A model generated the notes under the pieces. The model saw only the letters and a program-made list of their open reading frames with translations. It made no database searches and was not told the DNA's origin. Shown here piece by piece: positions 1-9,699 of a stretch of 64,000 bases of DNA (position 1 is its first letter; every line of letters begins with the position of its first letter). Origin of the DNA: Deltaproteobacteria bacterium (GTDB lineage Bacteria; Desulfobacterota; Syntrophobacteria; Syntrophobacterales; Syntrophobacteraceae); NCBI GenBank assembly GCA_021777755.1, contig JAJYDE010000005.1, forward strand, positions 42,146 to 106,145, in the 5' to 3' direction. The position numbers and the translations under genes are program-made.

Positions 1-264
1 GCCCCGGTTCCCTCCTTCCGGTATGGCAAATTCGCCGTGCAGATTGGCGCTTTTTTAAACGAGGCCAACGCCTACCGCCTGCGGGACACGATGAAAGGTC
101 AATACTGCCGGGTTTCGACCGGTTACAACCCGGAAAGACCCGGTTTGTGGTACAGGGTGCGGGTCGGGGCCTACAAAGACATCGAGGTGGCCAAGTCGGA
201 TGCCAAAAGGTACAGTGCCCGCGGCTATCCGGGCGCTTTTGTAATTGCTGTTGACGGACAATAG
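1..264 (+). CDS. SPOR-domain protein, C-terminal fragment (truncated by window start)
   Basis: Frame open from base 1 (APVPSFRYGKFAVQIGAFLNEANAYRLRDTM...WYRVRVGAY...); FAVQIGAF and YRVRVGAY are SPOR signatures; TAG at 262-264. Confidence 0.8.
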   Translation, partial: APVPSFRYGKFAVQIGAFLNEANAYRLRDTMKGQYCRVSTGYNPERPGLWYRVRVGAYKDIEVAKSDAKRYSARGYPGAFVIAVDGQ

Positions 265-267
265 ACG

Positions 268-1575
268 ATGATCGAGATCCTGGAATACCCCTCCGAGAGG
301 GCGGAAGAAAAAATTTCGCGCATTGCGCTTCGAAGGCCCGGGGCGGACGCGGAACTCGAAGCGAAAGTTATCGAGATACTACGGGCGGTAAAAGCGGAGG
401 GCGACGCCGCGGTAATGCGCTACACACGCCGCTTCGACGCTCCCGAGTTGCAAGACGGGCGCCTTGAGGTCTCCCGGGAAGAAATAGAGGCCGCCTGCGC
501 CAAAGTGGATGCGGATTTCATGTCCATTCTCCGCACCGCCATCCACAATATAGAAGAGTTTCACAAACGGCAGTTGCGCCATTCCCATTTCACGACCGCG
601 CCGGACGGCACCTTCATAGGCCAGGCGGTAAGGCCGGTTCGGGCCGCTGGCGTCTATGCCCCTGGCGGCCTCGGAGGACAAACGCCCCTTATATCCACGG
701 TGCTTATGAACGTCATCCCCGCAAAGCTTGCGGGTGTTGGCGACATCGCCATGATAACGCCTCCGGGAAAAGACGGCGGCGTCAATCCTTTTCTTCTCGC
801 CGCGGCGCGGGAGGTCGGAGTCACCCGGATATACCGTGCGGGCAGCGCCTGGGGCGTTGCGGCCCTGGCATACGGAACCGAATCGATCCCTCCGGTCGAT
901 GTGATAGTCGGTCCGGGCAATATCTACGTGGCCCTTGCAAAAAAACTCCTGGCCGGCGAGGTGGGCATAGATATGATCGCCGGCCCCAGTGAAATCCTGG
1001 TGCTCGCCGATTCCAGCGCCCGGGCCGACTACATTGCCGCCGATCTGCTCAGCCAGGCCGAACACGATGCCATGGCGAGTTCGGTCTGCATTACCACGGA
1101 AGAAAATCTCGCGGCCCAAATCTGCACCGAACTCTCCCGGCAGTTGGCGACCCTTCCCCGGGCCCAAACAGCGGCCGCCTCCCTGGAGCGCTTTGGTGCC
1201 GTTTTCGTGGTCCGGGAAATGGAGACGGCTTTCGAGCTTGCCAACCGCATAGCCCCGGAACATCTCGAACTGCACCTCAAAGAACCTTTCCTGTGGCTTG
1301 GCAAGGTGGAAAACGCCGGCGCGGTCTTTATCGGCGAATATACCCCGGAGCCCGTCGGGGACTATTTCGCGGGCCCCAACCATGTGCTCCCGACAGCCGG
1401 CGCCGCCCGGTTCGCCTCGGCTCTGGGGGTGGACGATTTTCTCAAAAAAACCAGCGTCATCGCTTATTCCCGCACCGCGTTCGAAAGAGACGCCCGCTCG
1501 ATCATCCGCCTCGCCGAACTCGAGGGGTTGAGCGCGCACGCGGCGTCGGTTCGCATTCGTCTGGGAAATAGTTAG
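268..1575 (+). CDS. hisD: Histidinol dehydrogenase
   Basis: 435 aa; motifs VYAPGG, VIVGPGNIYVALAKK, IDMIAGPSEILVLAD, LLSQAEHD, GPNHVLPT. Confidence 0.97.
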   Translation: MIEILEYPSERAEEKISRIALRRPGADAELEAKVIEILRAVKAEGDAAVMRYTRRFDAPELQDGRLEVSREEIEAACAKVDADFMSILRTAIHNIEEFHKRQLRHSHFTTAPDGTFIGQAVRPVRAAGVYAPGGLGGQTPLISTVLMNVIPAKLAGVGDIAMITPPGKDGGVNPFLLAAAREVGVTRIYRAGSAWGVAALAYGTESIPPVDVIVGPGNIYVALAKKLLAGEVGIDMIAGPSEILVLADSSARADYIAADLLSQAEHDAMASSVCITTEENLAAQICTELSRQLATLPRAQTAAASLERFGAVFVVREMETAFELANRIAPEHLELHLKEPFLWLGKVENAGAVFIGEYTPEPVGDYFAGPNHVLPTAGAARFASALGVDDFLKKTSVIAYSRTAFERDARSIIRLAELEGLSAHAASVRIRLGNS

Positions 1576-1622
1576 CGTCCGTCCGGAAACCCGTTCAAGT
1601 CGGAGACCGTGTTTGGCTTTCC

Positions 1623-1656
1623 CCCCTTTGAAAAAGCAACTGTTTTTCTCAAGGGG
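1623..1656. terminator. Candidate hairpin downstream of hisD
   Basis: CCCCTTTGAAAAA gcaactg TTTTTCTCAAGGGG near-perfect inverted repeat after the hisD stop; no clean U-tract. Confidence 0.4.
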
Positions 1657-1804
1657 CGGGGAGGGATGTGCAAATGTATCAACCCGATTTATTTACAAAA
1701 ATACCCAAAATCCCACCTTGCTTCAGGACGTCTCGCGTTCCAAGCACCTTACGAATCCCGAGGTTTCCGGACCGACACTGTTAGCGGATAGCTCTTGAAC
1801 CTTT

Positions 1805-2563
1805 TCAGGCCATTATGCCCCCGTCACATGTCAGATAGCTGCCCGTCATGTAGGAGGAGGCTTGCGAGACCATGAACAGCACCGCTCCGGCCATTTCTTC
1901 CGGGTCGGCATGGCGCCCCAGGGGGATCTGTGTGACAATAGTGTCGTAGATCTGCTTGTTTTTCATCAGCGCCGAGGCAAAGTGCGTATCGGTCAGCCCC
2001 GGTACAAGGGCGTTTACTCTTATGTGAAAGGGGGCCAGTTCCTTGGCGAAAGCCTGTGTCATCGTGATCAGCGCCCCTTTCGAAATGGAATAGATCCCCT
2101 GCAAAAATCCGGGGCGAAGGCCGTTTACCGAGGACACATTGACGATCGCCCCCCCTCCCGCCTTCTTCATTAGAGGGATGACTCCACGGATGAGAAAAAA
2201 GGGGCCCTTGAGATTTACCCCCATTGTTTTATCCCAGGCGGCCTCATCGGAGTCTTCCATCGGTCCGAAGTAGGGGTTGGCCGCCGCGTTGTTGACCAGA
2301 ATGTCCAGCCGCCCGTACTTTTGAGAAACCTCTTCGCACAAGGTCTGAATAGCCGTGATATCGCCCATGTTGCAGGCTAAAGCAGAGGCCTTTGCGCCCT
2401 TGGCGATAATCTCATCGGCCACTTCCCGCAACCCCTCCATTTTCCGGCTGACAAGAACGACCTCGGCGCCGTAAGCGGAAAGGGTTTTGGCAATCGATCG
2501 GCCAATGCCGCGACTGGCTCCGGTTATCAGGGCAACTTTACCATCCAGGGAAAATAATGACAT
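1805..2563 (-). CDS. SDR family oxidoreductase (3-oxoacyl-ACP reductase-like)
   Basis: MSLFSLDGKVALITGASRGIGRSIA (Rossmann GxxxGxG), NNAA, Y-x3-K (YSISK). Internal Met chosen over the ORF start at 2653. Confidence 0.9.
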   Translation of the reverse strand: MSLFSLDGKVALITGASRGIGRSIAKTLSAYGAEVVLVSRKMEGLREVADEIIAKGAKASALACNMGDITAIQTLCEEVSQKYGRLDILVNNAAANPYFGPMEDSDEAAWDKTMGVNLKGPFFLIRGVIPLMKKAGGGAIVNVSSVNGLRPGFLQGIYSISKGALITMTQAFAKELAPFHIRVNALVPGLTDTHFASALMKNKQIYDTIVTQIPLGRHADPEEMAGAVLFMVSQASSYMTGSYLTCDGGIMA

Positions 2564-2603
2564 CGGCTCTTCTCCATTCAGTTGTTTTAAGATGAAGGTG
2601 TTC

Positions 2604-3542
2604 TCAACTCTTTGATCCATCACCGATCGTGGTTTCGGGCCTTGCGGCAACAAAGCCCTTTTGGCTGAAAAGCGGTTCCGGGTACCGGTAGAATCCCTCT
2701 CGGCTTTTTTTGCCCAGTTTCCCCCGGGAGACGAATGTGTTCAGAAAATCCGCGCTTGCCTGGAGTTGCCTGTCATTTGCGCGTCTTGCCCGAAAGTCCA
2801 TAACCTTCCAAACTGTATCCAACCCGATCGAGTCCATGATTCCGAAGGGGCCGAGCGGCGTATGCATTACGCCCATCCAAGCCCGGTCCACATCCTCCAT
2901 GCAAGCCACTTTCCTGCTCACCAGGGAAAGCGCCGTGTCGATCAAAGAACCCAGCATGGCATTGAAGACGTAGCCGGAGCTTTCTTTTTCCACCATGATA
3001 ACGACTTGCCCGAGTTTGCGGGCAAAAGCGTCGACAAGATCGATAGTCTCTTTGGCCGTGCGCGGGTGGGGCATGATGTCCACCACATTGGTGGCCAAAA
3101 TGTCATGGAAGTGAAAGGCCAGAAACTTTTCGGGCCTTCCGGTGGCCTCGGCGAACATGGAGGGGATCAGCGAGGAGGTATTGGTTGTAAACAGCGTTCG
3201 CTCCGGGCAAAGAGAATTGAAGGTGCCAAACACCCGCGCCTTGATCGCCGGGTCTTCAGGAACCGATTCGCTCACCAGGTCGATATCTCTTGCCGCCTCT
3301 TCGGGATCGCTGCAAAAGGATATCCGCCCCACTGTCTCCATTTTCTTGCCCGAACTCAAAAGCCCCTTGCCGATGCATTCATCGGCAAGCCGGTCCAGGC
3401 GCCGTTTGGCCTCATCAAAAATTTCCGGGCATTTGTCATGGATCACGACCTGACAGCCGTGGATCGCGCAAAGAAGACCTATCTGATGTCCCATGGTTCC
3501 GGCGCCAAGCACCAGGACCCTTTTTATGTCGTCGATATTCAA
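2604..3542 (-). CDS. 3-hydroxyacyl-CoA dehydrogenase NAD-binding family protein
   Basis: VLVLGAGTMGHQIG, SESVPEDPAIKARVF, TNTSSLIPS, HFHDI, GPFGIMDSIGLD. Confidence 0.92.
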   Translation of the reverse strand: MNIDDIKRVLVLGAGTMGHQIGLLCAIHGCQVVIHDKCPEIFDEAKRRLDRLADECIGKGLLSSGKKMETVGRISFCSDPEEAARDIDLVSESVPEDPAIKARVFGTFNSLCPERTLFTTNTSSLIPSMFAEATGRPEKFLAFHFHDILATNVVDIMPHPRTAKETIDLVDAFARKLGQVVIMVEKESSGYVFNAMLGSLIDTALSLVSRKVACMEDVDRAWMGVMHTPLGPFGIMDSIGLDTVWKVMDFRARRANDRQLQASADFLNTFVSRGKLGKKSREGFYRYPEPLFSQKGFVAARPETTIGDGSKS

Positions 3543-3578
3543 TGGCCGGTTCCTTCCTCGGGTGGTTTTGCGGGGATA

Positions 3579-4646
3579 TTAGAAAGCTCCCGTTGAGATT
3601 ACTCGAAGACAAATCTTCTCCAGGAGCTTTACCAGGAAACAAAAGCTCTTGAAGCGCTCATCGCGGGTCTGCCCGTGGTAATAGCGGTAGTATATCTGCT
3701 GTACGATTACAGCCAGGCGGAAGACCCCGAAGCAGTAATAGAACTCGAAGCCTTCGATTCGGGAGCCCGAAATCCGCTCGTAAATACGAACCAATTCCTT
3801 TCGACTCGGCATCCCCGGCGCCCGGGTGGGAAGAGTGCGCATGGCCTCCATCTCGACGGGGTCCTCCCGATCGACCCAATAGGCGAGTGAGGCGCCAAGG
3901 TCCATGAGGGGATGTCCCAAAGTGGCCATCTCCCAGTCGACCACTCCGATGATTTCCAAAGGCTTGGCGGGATCCAATATGACGTTGTCAAATTTGAAAT
4001 CGTTATGGATGACTGACGGCCGGAAATCGTCTTGGACTCCGTGTTTTTCGAGCCATGCAATCACCTCTTCCAAATCGGGCACATCCTCTGTTCTTGCATC
4101 GCGATAGCGCTGCGACCAACCGGATATCTGCCGCCTGACATAATTTTCGGGTTTTCCGAAATTACCCAGACCGCACTCATGAACATCCAGGCCGTGGAGT
4201 TCGGCAAAAACGGACATGAGATTTTCGCTCAAACGCCTCGTGCCTTCCTCGCCAGGGGAGAACCCGTCGGGAAAATCCTTCCTCAAGATGATCCCCTTTA
4301 TCCGCTCCATGATATAGAAGGGCGAATCCATCACCTCCGGATCATCACAGTAGGAAAGGGGCTGCGGGACGTAGCGGAAAAAGGGGTGGAGCGCCTCTAG
4401 AATCGTGAATTCACGCTTCATGTCGTGGGCCGTTTTGGCCTTCTTCCCGATCGGCGGGCGCCGCAGTATGAACTCCTCGGGACCATAAGAGATCAGGTAG
4501 GTCAGATTGGAATATCCGCTCGGAAACTGCCTGACCTCCATCCTGCCGTCCAGGCCAGACAAGGCGTCTCGAAAATAGCCGTCAAGCCTTTCGAAATCCA
4601 ATTCCTCCCCGGACCTGATTGCCCTTGGCATATCGATGTGGGACAT
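3579..4646 (-). CDS. APH-type phosphotransferase (ACAD10/11- or LvaA-like kinase family)
   Basis: GYSNLTYLI, LRRPPIGK, VIHNDFKFDNVILD (Brenner-type catalytic loop), IIGVVDWEMATLGHPLMDLG; flanked by acyl-CoA metabolism genes. Confidence 0.9.
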   Translation of the reverse strand: MSHIDMPRAIRSGEELDFERLDGYFRDALSGLDGRMEVRQFPSGYSNLTYLISYGPEEFILRRPPIGKKAKTAHDMKREFTILEALHPFFRYVPQPLSYCDDPEVMDSPFYIMERIKGIILRKDFPDGFSPGEEGTRRLSENLMSVFAELHGLDVHECGLGNFGKPENYVRRQISGWSQRYRDARTEDVPDLEEVIAWLEKHGVQDDFRPSVIHNDFKFDNVILDPAKPLEIIGVVDWEMATLGHPLMDLGASLAYWVDREDPVEMEAMRTLPTRAPGMPSRKELVRIYERISGSRIEGFEFYYCFGVFRLAVIVQQIYYRYYHGQTRDERFKSFCFLVKLLEKICLRVISTGAF

Positions 4647-4668
4647 TAAAATCCTCCTAAACGCATCT

Positions 4669-5391
4669 CTAACGGATTACCGTTTCATCGGCATCGTCGC
4701 GCTTTGAAACGGTGCATCCCAGATAGGCACTGATCCATTCCATCACGTGCTCCGCGTAGTCTTCAACCGAAACACTTCGCCCGGTATATTTCCATCTTTT
4801 CAGATACCAGTCCTGGAGCATGGCCTTGATCAACGAGGCGGCCAAAACGGGATCGGCCACCCTGAAAACCCCTGCTTTACGCCCCTCTTCAAGGAGCCCG
4901 GCAAATATCTCTTCCGATTGAAGCTCGCCCTCGATGGCCGATTTGCGATCCTCCCTGCTAAGAAACCGGGCTTCCATGTAGGAGAAAAAAAACCAGTCGT
5001 GCATCACCTCGCTAAGGAAAAGATGGAGTTTTACGGCGGTTTCGAGTTTGCCGCGGGGTTCACCTTCCTTGGCCATGTGCTTTTCCATAAGCTCCAGGAG
5101 CACCTGCCGGCCGTAGTCCTGAATCACCCGTAGAAGCTCATCCTTACCCTCGAAGTAGGCATAGAGGCCCCCCATGCTGAGGCCCGATTCCTTGGAAAGC
5201 GCTCTGAGGCCCATGGCGTGAAACCCCGTCTTGTTGCTCAGTTTGAGCGCCGTATCGATGATTCTGGTCAGGTTTTTCACCGCGAATTTTTGCTTCTTGA
5301 CCTTGATCGAATCGCCATTTTTCTGGAAGATCTGCTCACAGATCGCTTCCATCGAAAGCAGGTATTCCCTTTTAAAGGATTCGAATTCCAT
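4669..5391 (-). CDS. TetR/AcrR family transcriptional regulator
   Basis: N-terminal HTH: ALKLSNKTGFHAMGLRALSKESGLSMGGLYAYFEGKDELL. Confidence 0.88.
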   Translation of the reverse strand: MEFESFKREYLLSMEAICEQIFQKNGDSIKVKKQKFAVKNLTRIIDTALKLSNKTGFHAMGLRALSKESGLSMGGLYAYFEGKDELLRVIQDYGRQVLLELMEKHMAKEGEPRGKLETAVKLHLFLSEVMHDWFFFSYMEARFLSREDRKSAIEGELQSEEIFAGLLEEGRKAGVFRVADPVLAASLIKAMLQDWYLKRWKYTGRSVSVEDYAEHVMEWISAYLGCTVSKRDDADETVIR

Positions 5392-5450
5392 TGCTCTATT
5401 TCCAGCGTCTGAAAAGAAAATCTCGATTGCCCCGATACAAAATCATGAGG

Positions 5451-6659
5451 CTATTTCACCGCGCGGCCTTCATATCCCTTGAGGATCTGTTTGGCGACCG
5501 AGGTCTTGTGCACTTCATCGGCCCCGTCGTAGATGCGCGCGGCCCGCTCATGGCGGAAAAAGTAGGCAAGCACCGTGTCATCGGTCATCCCCAGGCCGCC
5601 ATGAATTTGCAAAGCGCGGTCCACCACCATTTGAAGCACGTTGGCCACTTTGAATTTAATAAGCGAAATGTCCTGCCTGGCCGCCTTCGCCCCCTCCTTT
5701 TCGATCCGCCAGGCGGCATGGAGCACCATCAGGCGGGCAGCCTGTATTTCGGCGGCACACTCGGCAATCCAGCCCTGCACGATCTGCTTTGAGGCAAGGG
5801 TTTGTCCGTTTGGCGCTATCACCCGGTCGCGGGCACGGGAGCACATGAGATCGAAGGCGCGTCGGCATATACCCAGCCAGCGCATGCAGTGGTGGATTCT
5901 TCCCGGCCCCAGTCTTTCCTGTGCCAGGGCAAACCCTTCGCCTTCCCGCCCCAGAAGGTTTTCCCGACTTACGCGGCAGTTTTGATAATAGATTTCCCCG
6001 TGGCTGAAATAGCCGCTTCCGCCATGACCCATGACGGAGATGTTTCGAACCAGATGAAAGCCCGGAGCATCACAGGGGACAATGATCATACTCGCCTGGT
6101 GATATTGGTCCGCCTCCGGATCCGTCTTGGCCATAACAATTGCGAAGGCCGCCCCGTCGGCCGATGTCGTGTACCATTTGCGGCCGTTTATAACGTAGTC
6201 TTCGCCCTCTTTTATCGCCGTCGTGTCCATCATGACCGGATTGGAACCGGCCAGGCCGACCTCCGTCATGGAAAAGCAACTGCGGATTTTTCCGGCAACC
6301 AGCGGTCGGAGGTACTTTTCCTTTTGCTCCCCGGTCCCGAAATGATGGAGCAGTTCGATGTTTCCAACATCGGGCGCCTGGCACCAGAAGACAAAATGGC
6401 CCAAAGGAGTTCTTCCCAGCACCTCGGAGACAAGCGCGTGCTCCATGAGGCCCAATCCCATCCCCCCGTATTCCACCGGATGGCACGGGCCCCAGAGTTC
6501 CATCTGCTTGACCATCCGCTGCCTTTCTTCGAGTTCTGCGAAGATCTCCGATTCCCGCCCGGCAAGAAATGCACCTTCCAAAGGAATCAGCTCCCGGTCG
6601 ACGAATTCGTTTATCATTCCGAGAATCATCCGCATTTTTTCCGAAACTGCAAAATCCAT
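5451..6659 (-). CDS. Acyl-CoA dehydrogenase
   Basis: 402 aa; SCFSMTEVGLAGSNP, NGRKWYTT, ALQIHGGLGMTDDTVLAYFFRHERAARIYDGADEVHKTSVAKQIL. Confidence 0.95.
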   Translation of the reverse strand: MDFAVSEKMRMILGMINEFVDRELIPLEGAFLAGRESEIFAELEERQRMVKQMELWGPCHPVEYGGMGLGLMEHALVSEVLGRTPLGHFVFWCQAPDVGNIELLHHFGTGEQKEKYLRPLVAGKIRSCFSMTEVGLAGSNPVMMDTTAIKEGEDYVINGRKWYTTSADGAAFAIVMAKTDPEADQYHQASMIIVPCDAPGFHLVRNISVMGHGGSGYFSHGEIYYQNCRVSRENLLGREGEGFALAQERLGPGRIHHCMRWLGICRRAFDLMCSRARDRVIAPNGQTLASKQIVQGWIAECAAEIQAARLMVLHAAWRIEKEGAKAARQDISLIKFKVANVLQMVVDRALQIHGGLGMTDDTVLAYFFRHERAARIYDGADEVHKTSVAKQILKGYEGRAVK

Positions 6660-6694
6660 GGCTTTTTCCTTTGTCTGTGCGGGGTCGGGTCGGA

Positions 6695-7405
6695 CTAGCG
6701 ATAGGTGATGAGTCTATCGGAATAGCCCGGTTCCAAGTGCGTGAAGTCATTAAAACCAAAGAGCGTCATGCGATCCCCGCTATACTTGAAGCGGGTGACC
6801 GAGCTGTTGACGATCTGCCTGACAATACTCAAAGTGCTTTCGTTCGAAAGAGTCAAAGCCTTTTGGACCGCAGCCGAAATCGGGCCGCCCGATGTGAAGA
6901 CCGCAACTCGCCTCCCGGCCCCCTCGCGGGCCATGACCTCGAAAAGCCCCCTTTGCACCCGGGCCGTAAAACTCGCCCAGCTCTCCAGCTGTTGCGTTTC
7001 ATCCCGATGATCGAACCAGCGCAGCAGAACCTTCTCCAGCACCTTTTGAAAAGCGCGGTTGCTGCTCTTCATCTTTTCTACTTCCGCTTCAAAGCCTGGA
7101 TCCTCGCGGATCAAAACGGGCAGAAAGGTCCTGAGAATGGCGCCCGCGTCGTATTCATCGAAAAAGCGACTCTCCTGCGGGGCGGGCGCTTTGATGCCCC
7201 TTCGGGCGCAGTCCGCGAGGTAGGCTTCCAGGGTCTGCTCGTGGCGCCTTTGGCGCCCCCTGTAGACCGCGTCGAATTCAACCCCCGAGCGAGCCAGATG
7301 GGCGGCCAGAAGGCCCGCCTGTTCATGGCCAAGCGGGGATAAGCGGTCGTAGTCGGCCTCTGCGAAAGAGGCCTGTGCGTGGCGGATCATGTAGAGTAGA
7401 CTCAA
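6695..7405 (-). CDS. Histidine phosphatase family protein (phosphoglycerate mutase-like)
   Basis: LLYMIRHAQASFAEADYDRLSPLGHEQAGLLA (RHA/G motif), later FTSGGPISAAV. Confidence 0.85.
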   Translation of the reverse strand: MSLLYMIRHAQASFAEADYDRLSPLGHEQAGLLAAHLARSGVEFDAVYRGRQRRHEQTLEAYLADCARRGIKAPAPQESRFFDEYDAGAILRTFLPVLIREDPGFEAEVEKMKSSNRAFQKVLEKVLLRWFDHRDETQQLESWASFTARVQRGLFEVMAREGAGRRVAVFTSGGPISAAVQKALTLSNESTLSIVRQIVNSSVTRFKYSGDRMTLFGFNDFTHLEPGYSDRLITYR

Positions 7406-7468
7406 GGCTTTTCCTCCTGATTTTGCCTCTTGACGGCCCGAGCATAGCGGGAAGTTCGGAAGGAGGTC

Positions 7469-7501
7469 AATAAAAATCGTGCGAGCGCTCGCTTTTTTAT
7501 T
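7469..7501. promoter_or_regulatory. Candidate TetR-type operator in the divergent 7406-7561 intergenic region
   Basis: Perfect 12-bp palindrome GCGAGCGCTCGC (7481-7492) flanked by AATAAAAA and TTTTTTATT, between the catabolic operon (-) and etfBA (+). Confidence 0.4.
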
Positions 7502-7561
7502 GCAACCCCTCGCCCCTTGAGCTATTGGTCATAACCAGGTCCGCAAAGGAGGCAAAAGACC

Positions 7562-8329
7562 ATGAGAATCCTTGTGTGTATCAAACAGGTGCCCGATCCG
7601 GAAAGCAGGCCGGAACTCGATGAGCGGAAAGGGTGGGTGAAAACCGACCCCTGGCTGAGATTCCGCACCAATCCATGCGATGAGTACGCCCTTGAGGAAG
7701 CGCTTCGCATCAAGGAGTCCTTCGACGGCACGGTTATCGATGCCTTGAGCGTTGGCCCCGAGAGGGTGTGTGAAGTCCTTCGAAAAGCGATCGCCATGGG
7801 GGCTGATCGGGCGGTTCACCTCCATCACCCGCTAGACGGCTTCCTGGCCGCGCAAACAACAGCCAAACTCATTGCCGCCTTTGCCGCCAGTCAGGGCTAC
7901 GATCTGATACTTACCGGCGTGATGGCCGAAGATGACATGCAGGGACTGGTCGGGCCCATGACAGCCGATCTGTTGGGGATTTCCTGCGCGGTTGCGGTCG
8001 TTGAGGCGCGGCCCGACCAGCTGCGAAAAACCATCAGGCTCACCTGCGAACTCGACCGGGGGCGCCGACAGGAAATCCTTCTGCCCATGCCCGCGCTCAT
8101 CGCCGTCCAAAGCGGTATCAACCGACCCCGCTATCCGTCGGTTGGAAACATGCTAAGGTCGAGAACGCAGGAAATCAGGACGGTCGTGGCCGAGGACGGA
8201 CTCGATGATCTTTGCCAGTCGGTCGCTCTTCCCCGGAAATCGGGGAAAACGGAATTCATCGAAGGCTCCCTGGATGAGAAGGCGGAAAAACTCCTGGGGA
8301 TTTTTTCCAAAATGTCATTGCTGCGGTAA
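7562..8329 (+). CDS. etfB: Electron transfer flavoprotein beta subunit
   Basis: MRILVCIKQVPDPESRPELDE; DLILTGVMAEDDMQGLVGPMTADLLGI; pairs with etfA. Confidence 0.93.
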   Translation: MRILVCIKQVPDPESRPELDERKGWVKTDPWLRFRTNPCDEYALEEALRIKESFDGTVIDALSVGPERVCEVLRKAIAMGADRAVHLHHPLDGFLAAQTTAKLIAAFAASQGYDLILTGVMAEDDMQGLVGPMTADLLGISCAVAVVEARPDQLRKTIRLTCELDRGRRQEILLPMPALIAVQSGINRPRYPSVGNMLRSRTQEIRTVVAEDGLDDLCQSVALPRKSGKTEFIEGSLDEKAEKLLGIFSKMSLLR

Positions 8330-8350
8330 AAGCCGGGAAGGAATCATTCG

Positions 8351-9388
8351 ATGGAGACAAATATTTTGCTTTTCGGGGAAATGGAGGCGAACCGCCTTTG
8401 CCCCTCGGCTCTGGACCTTCTGGGGTTTGCAAATTCAGTTCACACGGGACGAGTCGGAAAAATCATCATGGCGCTCCCCACGGCGGGGCCAACTATGAAA
8501 GAAACGGTCGAGGATATGGCGGAGCTGATTTCAGGGGCAAGCTTGCATCCGGTCGATCTGGTCATTTTGGAAAACCCGGCCTTTGAACATCCCCACCCGC
8601 CTCTTCTAGGTGTTGCGCTTAAGTCCCTGGCCCTGGAGAACAAGGCGGAAATGATATGTTTACCCCATTCCATGCTCTACTGCCAGGTGGCGGCTACCGT
8701 TGCCACCGGCCTTGGTGCGACAGTCGTAACGGGTGTGGAGCGTTTGGGGCGGGAGGGCGAGCAGATCACCTTCGAACGATCCCTGATGAACGGAAAATGG
8801 AAGGCGACGGTCAGTCCCCGAAGTGCCCGCCAGGTCGTCACGTTAAATTCGGGCGCCTTTGCCAAAGATGTCCCGGAAAGGAAACGGGGCGCCAAGGTAA
8901 CTGTCATGAAGCGGGACTTTCTCAAAACGGACCGTGGTTACCCGCACTTGGGGATGCGCTGGCCGGAGTCCGGAACTTGCGCCCTGGAAAAGGCCGATGC
9001 GATCGTGGCCGCCGGCAGGGGGATGACCGCCACCCCGCAGGGGCTCGATCTGGTTCGCCGGGCGGTGGGTATTTTTAAAAATGCGGCCCTGGGGAGTTCC
9101 AGGCCTCTTTGCGATGCGCAAATGTTGCCCTTTGCCTGCCAAATCGGAGAAACGGGCCGCCGGGTTGCTCCCGGGCTCTATCTTGCCTGCGGCATTTCCG
9201 GCGCCCCGCAGCATCTTGCCGGAATGAACGGTTCTCGATGCGTCGTTGCGGTCAACACCGACCCGGAGGCGCCCATTTTCAACCGCGCCGATTACGGCGT
9301 TATCGCCGATGCGGGACAGTTTTTGGCGCTGCTCGTAAAAAAATACGATGAACGGATGGAACGCGGCAGGCAGATAAAAGACATCTAA
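8351..9388 (+). CDS. etfA: Electron transfer flavoprotein alpha subunit
   Basis: C-terminal FAD motif: [49 protein letters not shown]. Confidence 0.93.
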   Translation: METNILLFGEMEANRLCPSALDLLGFANSVHTGRVGKIIMALPTAGPTMKETVEDMAELISGASLHPVDLVILENPAFEHPHPPLLGVALKSLALENKAEMICLPHSMLYCQVAATVATGLGATVVTGVERLGREGEQITFERSLMNGKWKATVSPRSARQVVTLNSGAFAKDVPERKRGAKVTVMKRDFLKTDRGYPHLGMRWPESGTCALEKADAIVAAGRGMTATPQGLDLVRRAVGIFKNAALGSSRPLCDAQMLPFACQIGETGRRVAPGLYLACGISGAPQHLAGMNGSRCVVAVNTDPEAPIFNRADYGVIADAGQFLALLVKKYDERMERGRQIKDI

Positions 9389-9699
9389 AATCCGTGATTT
9401 CCGAAGGAACTTCCAAAAGAGACCAGGCCCGGGGCAGAGCCGAACTCTTTTCCCTGTTTCGAGTCGAGTTGGTCCGACTGCCGTTCTTTGGCCGTTATCC
9501 GAATCGCTTCGAGGACTGTCAATCACAACCGGTGCAGGGTGAAAAACAAGCCTGGATACCCGCAAAGCCGGAACAGTACTCGATTGTCCACCCCAATTTA
9601 CACATTTCCCCCACCTGAAAAGAAGGAGTTCTCCAGTGATAATGGGCTTACATCCCAGTCAATCACGACCGGATTTCTCGGTTTAAAAGGAGAGTCGAT

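Noticed and set aside
379-1539. 386-aa minus-strand ORF antisense to hisD
   Set aside because: Shadow ORF of a highly conserved hisD frame; no recognisable motifs; typical of GC-rich coding DNA.
9389-9699. Possible c-di-GMP-I or other riboswitch before the kinase at 9700
   Set aside because: Only a short CCCGCAAAGCC-like resemblance; the remaining conserved core could not be found by eye. A covariance-model scan would decide.
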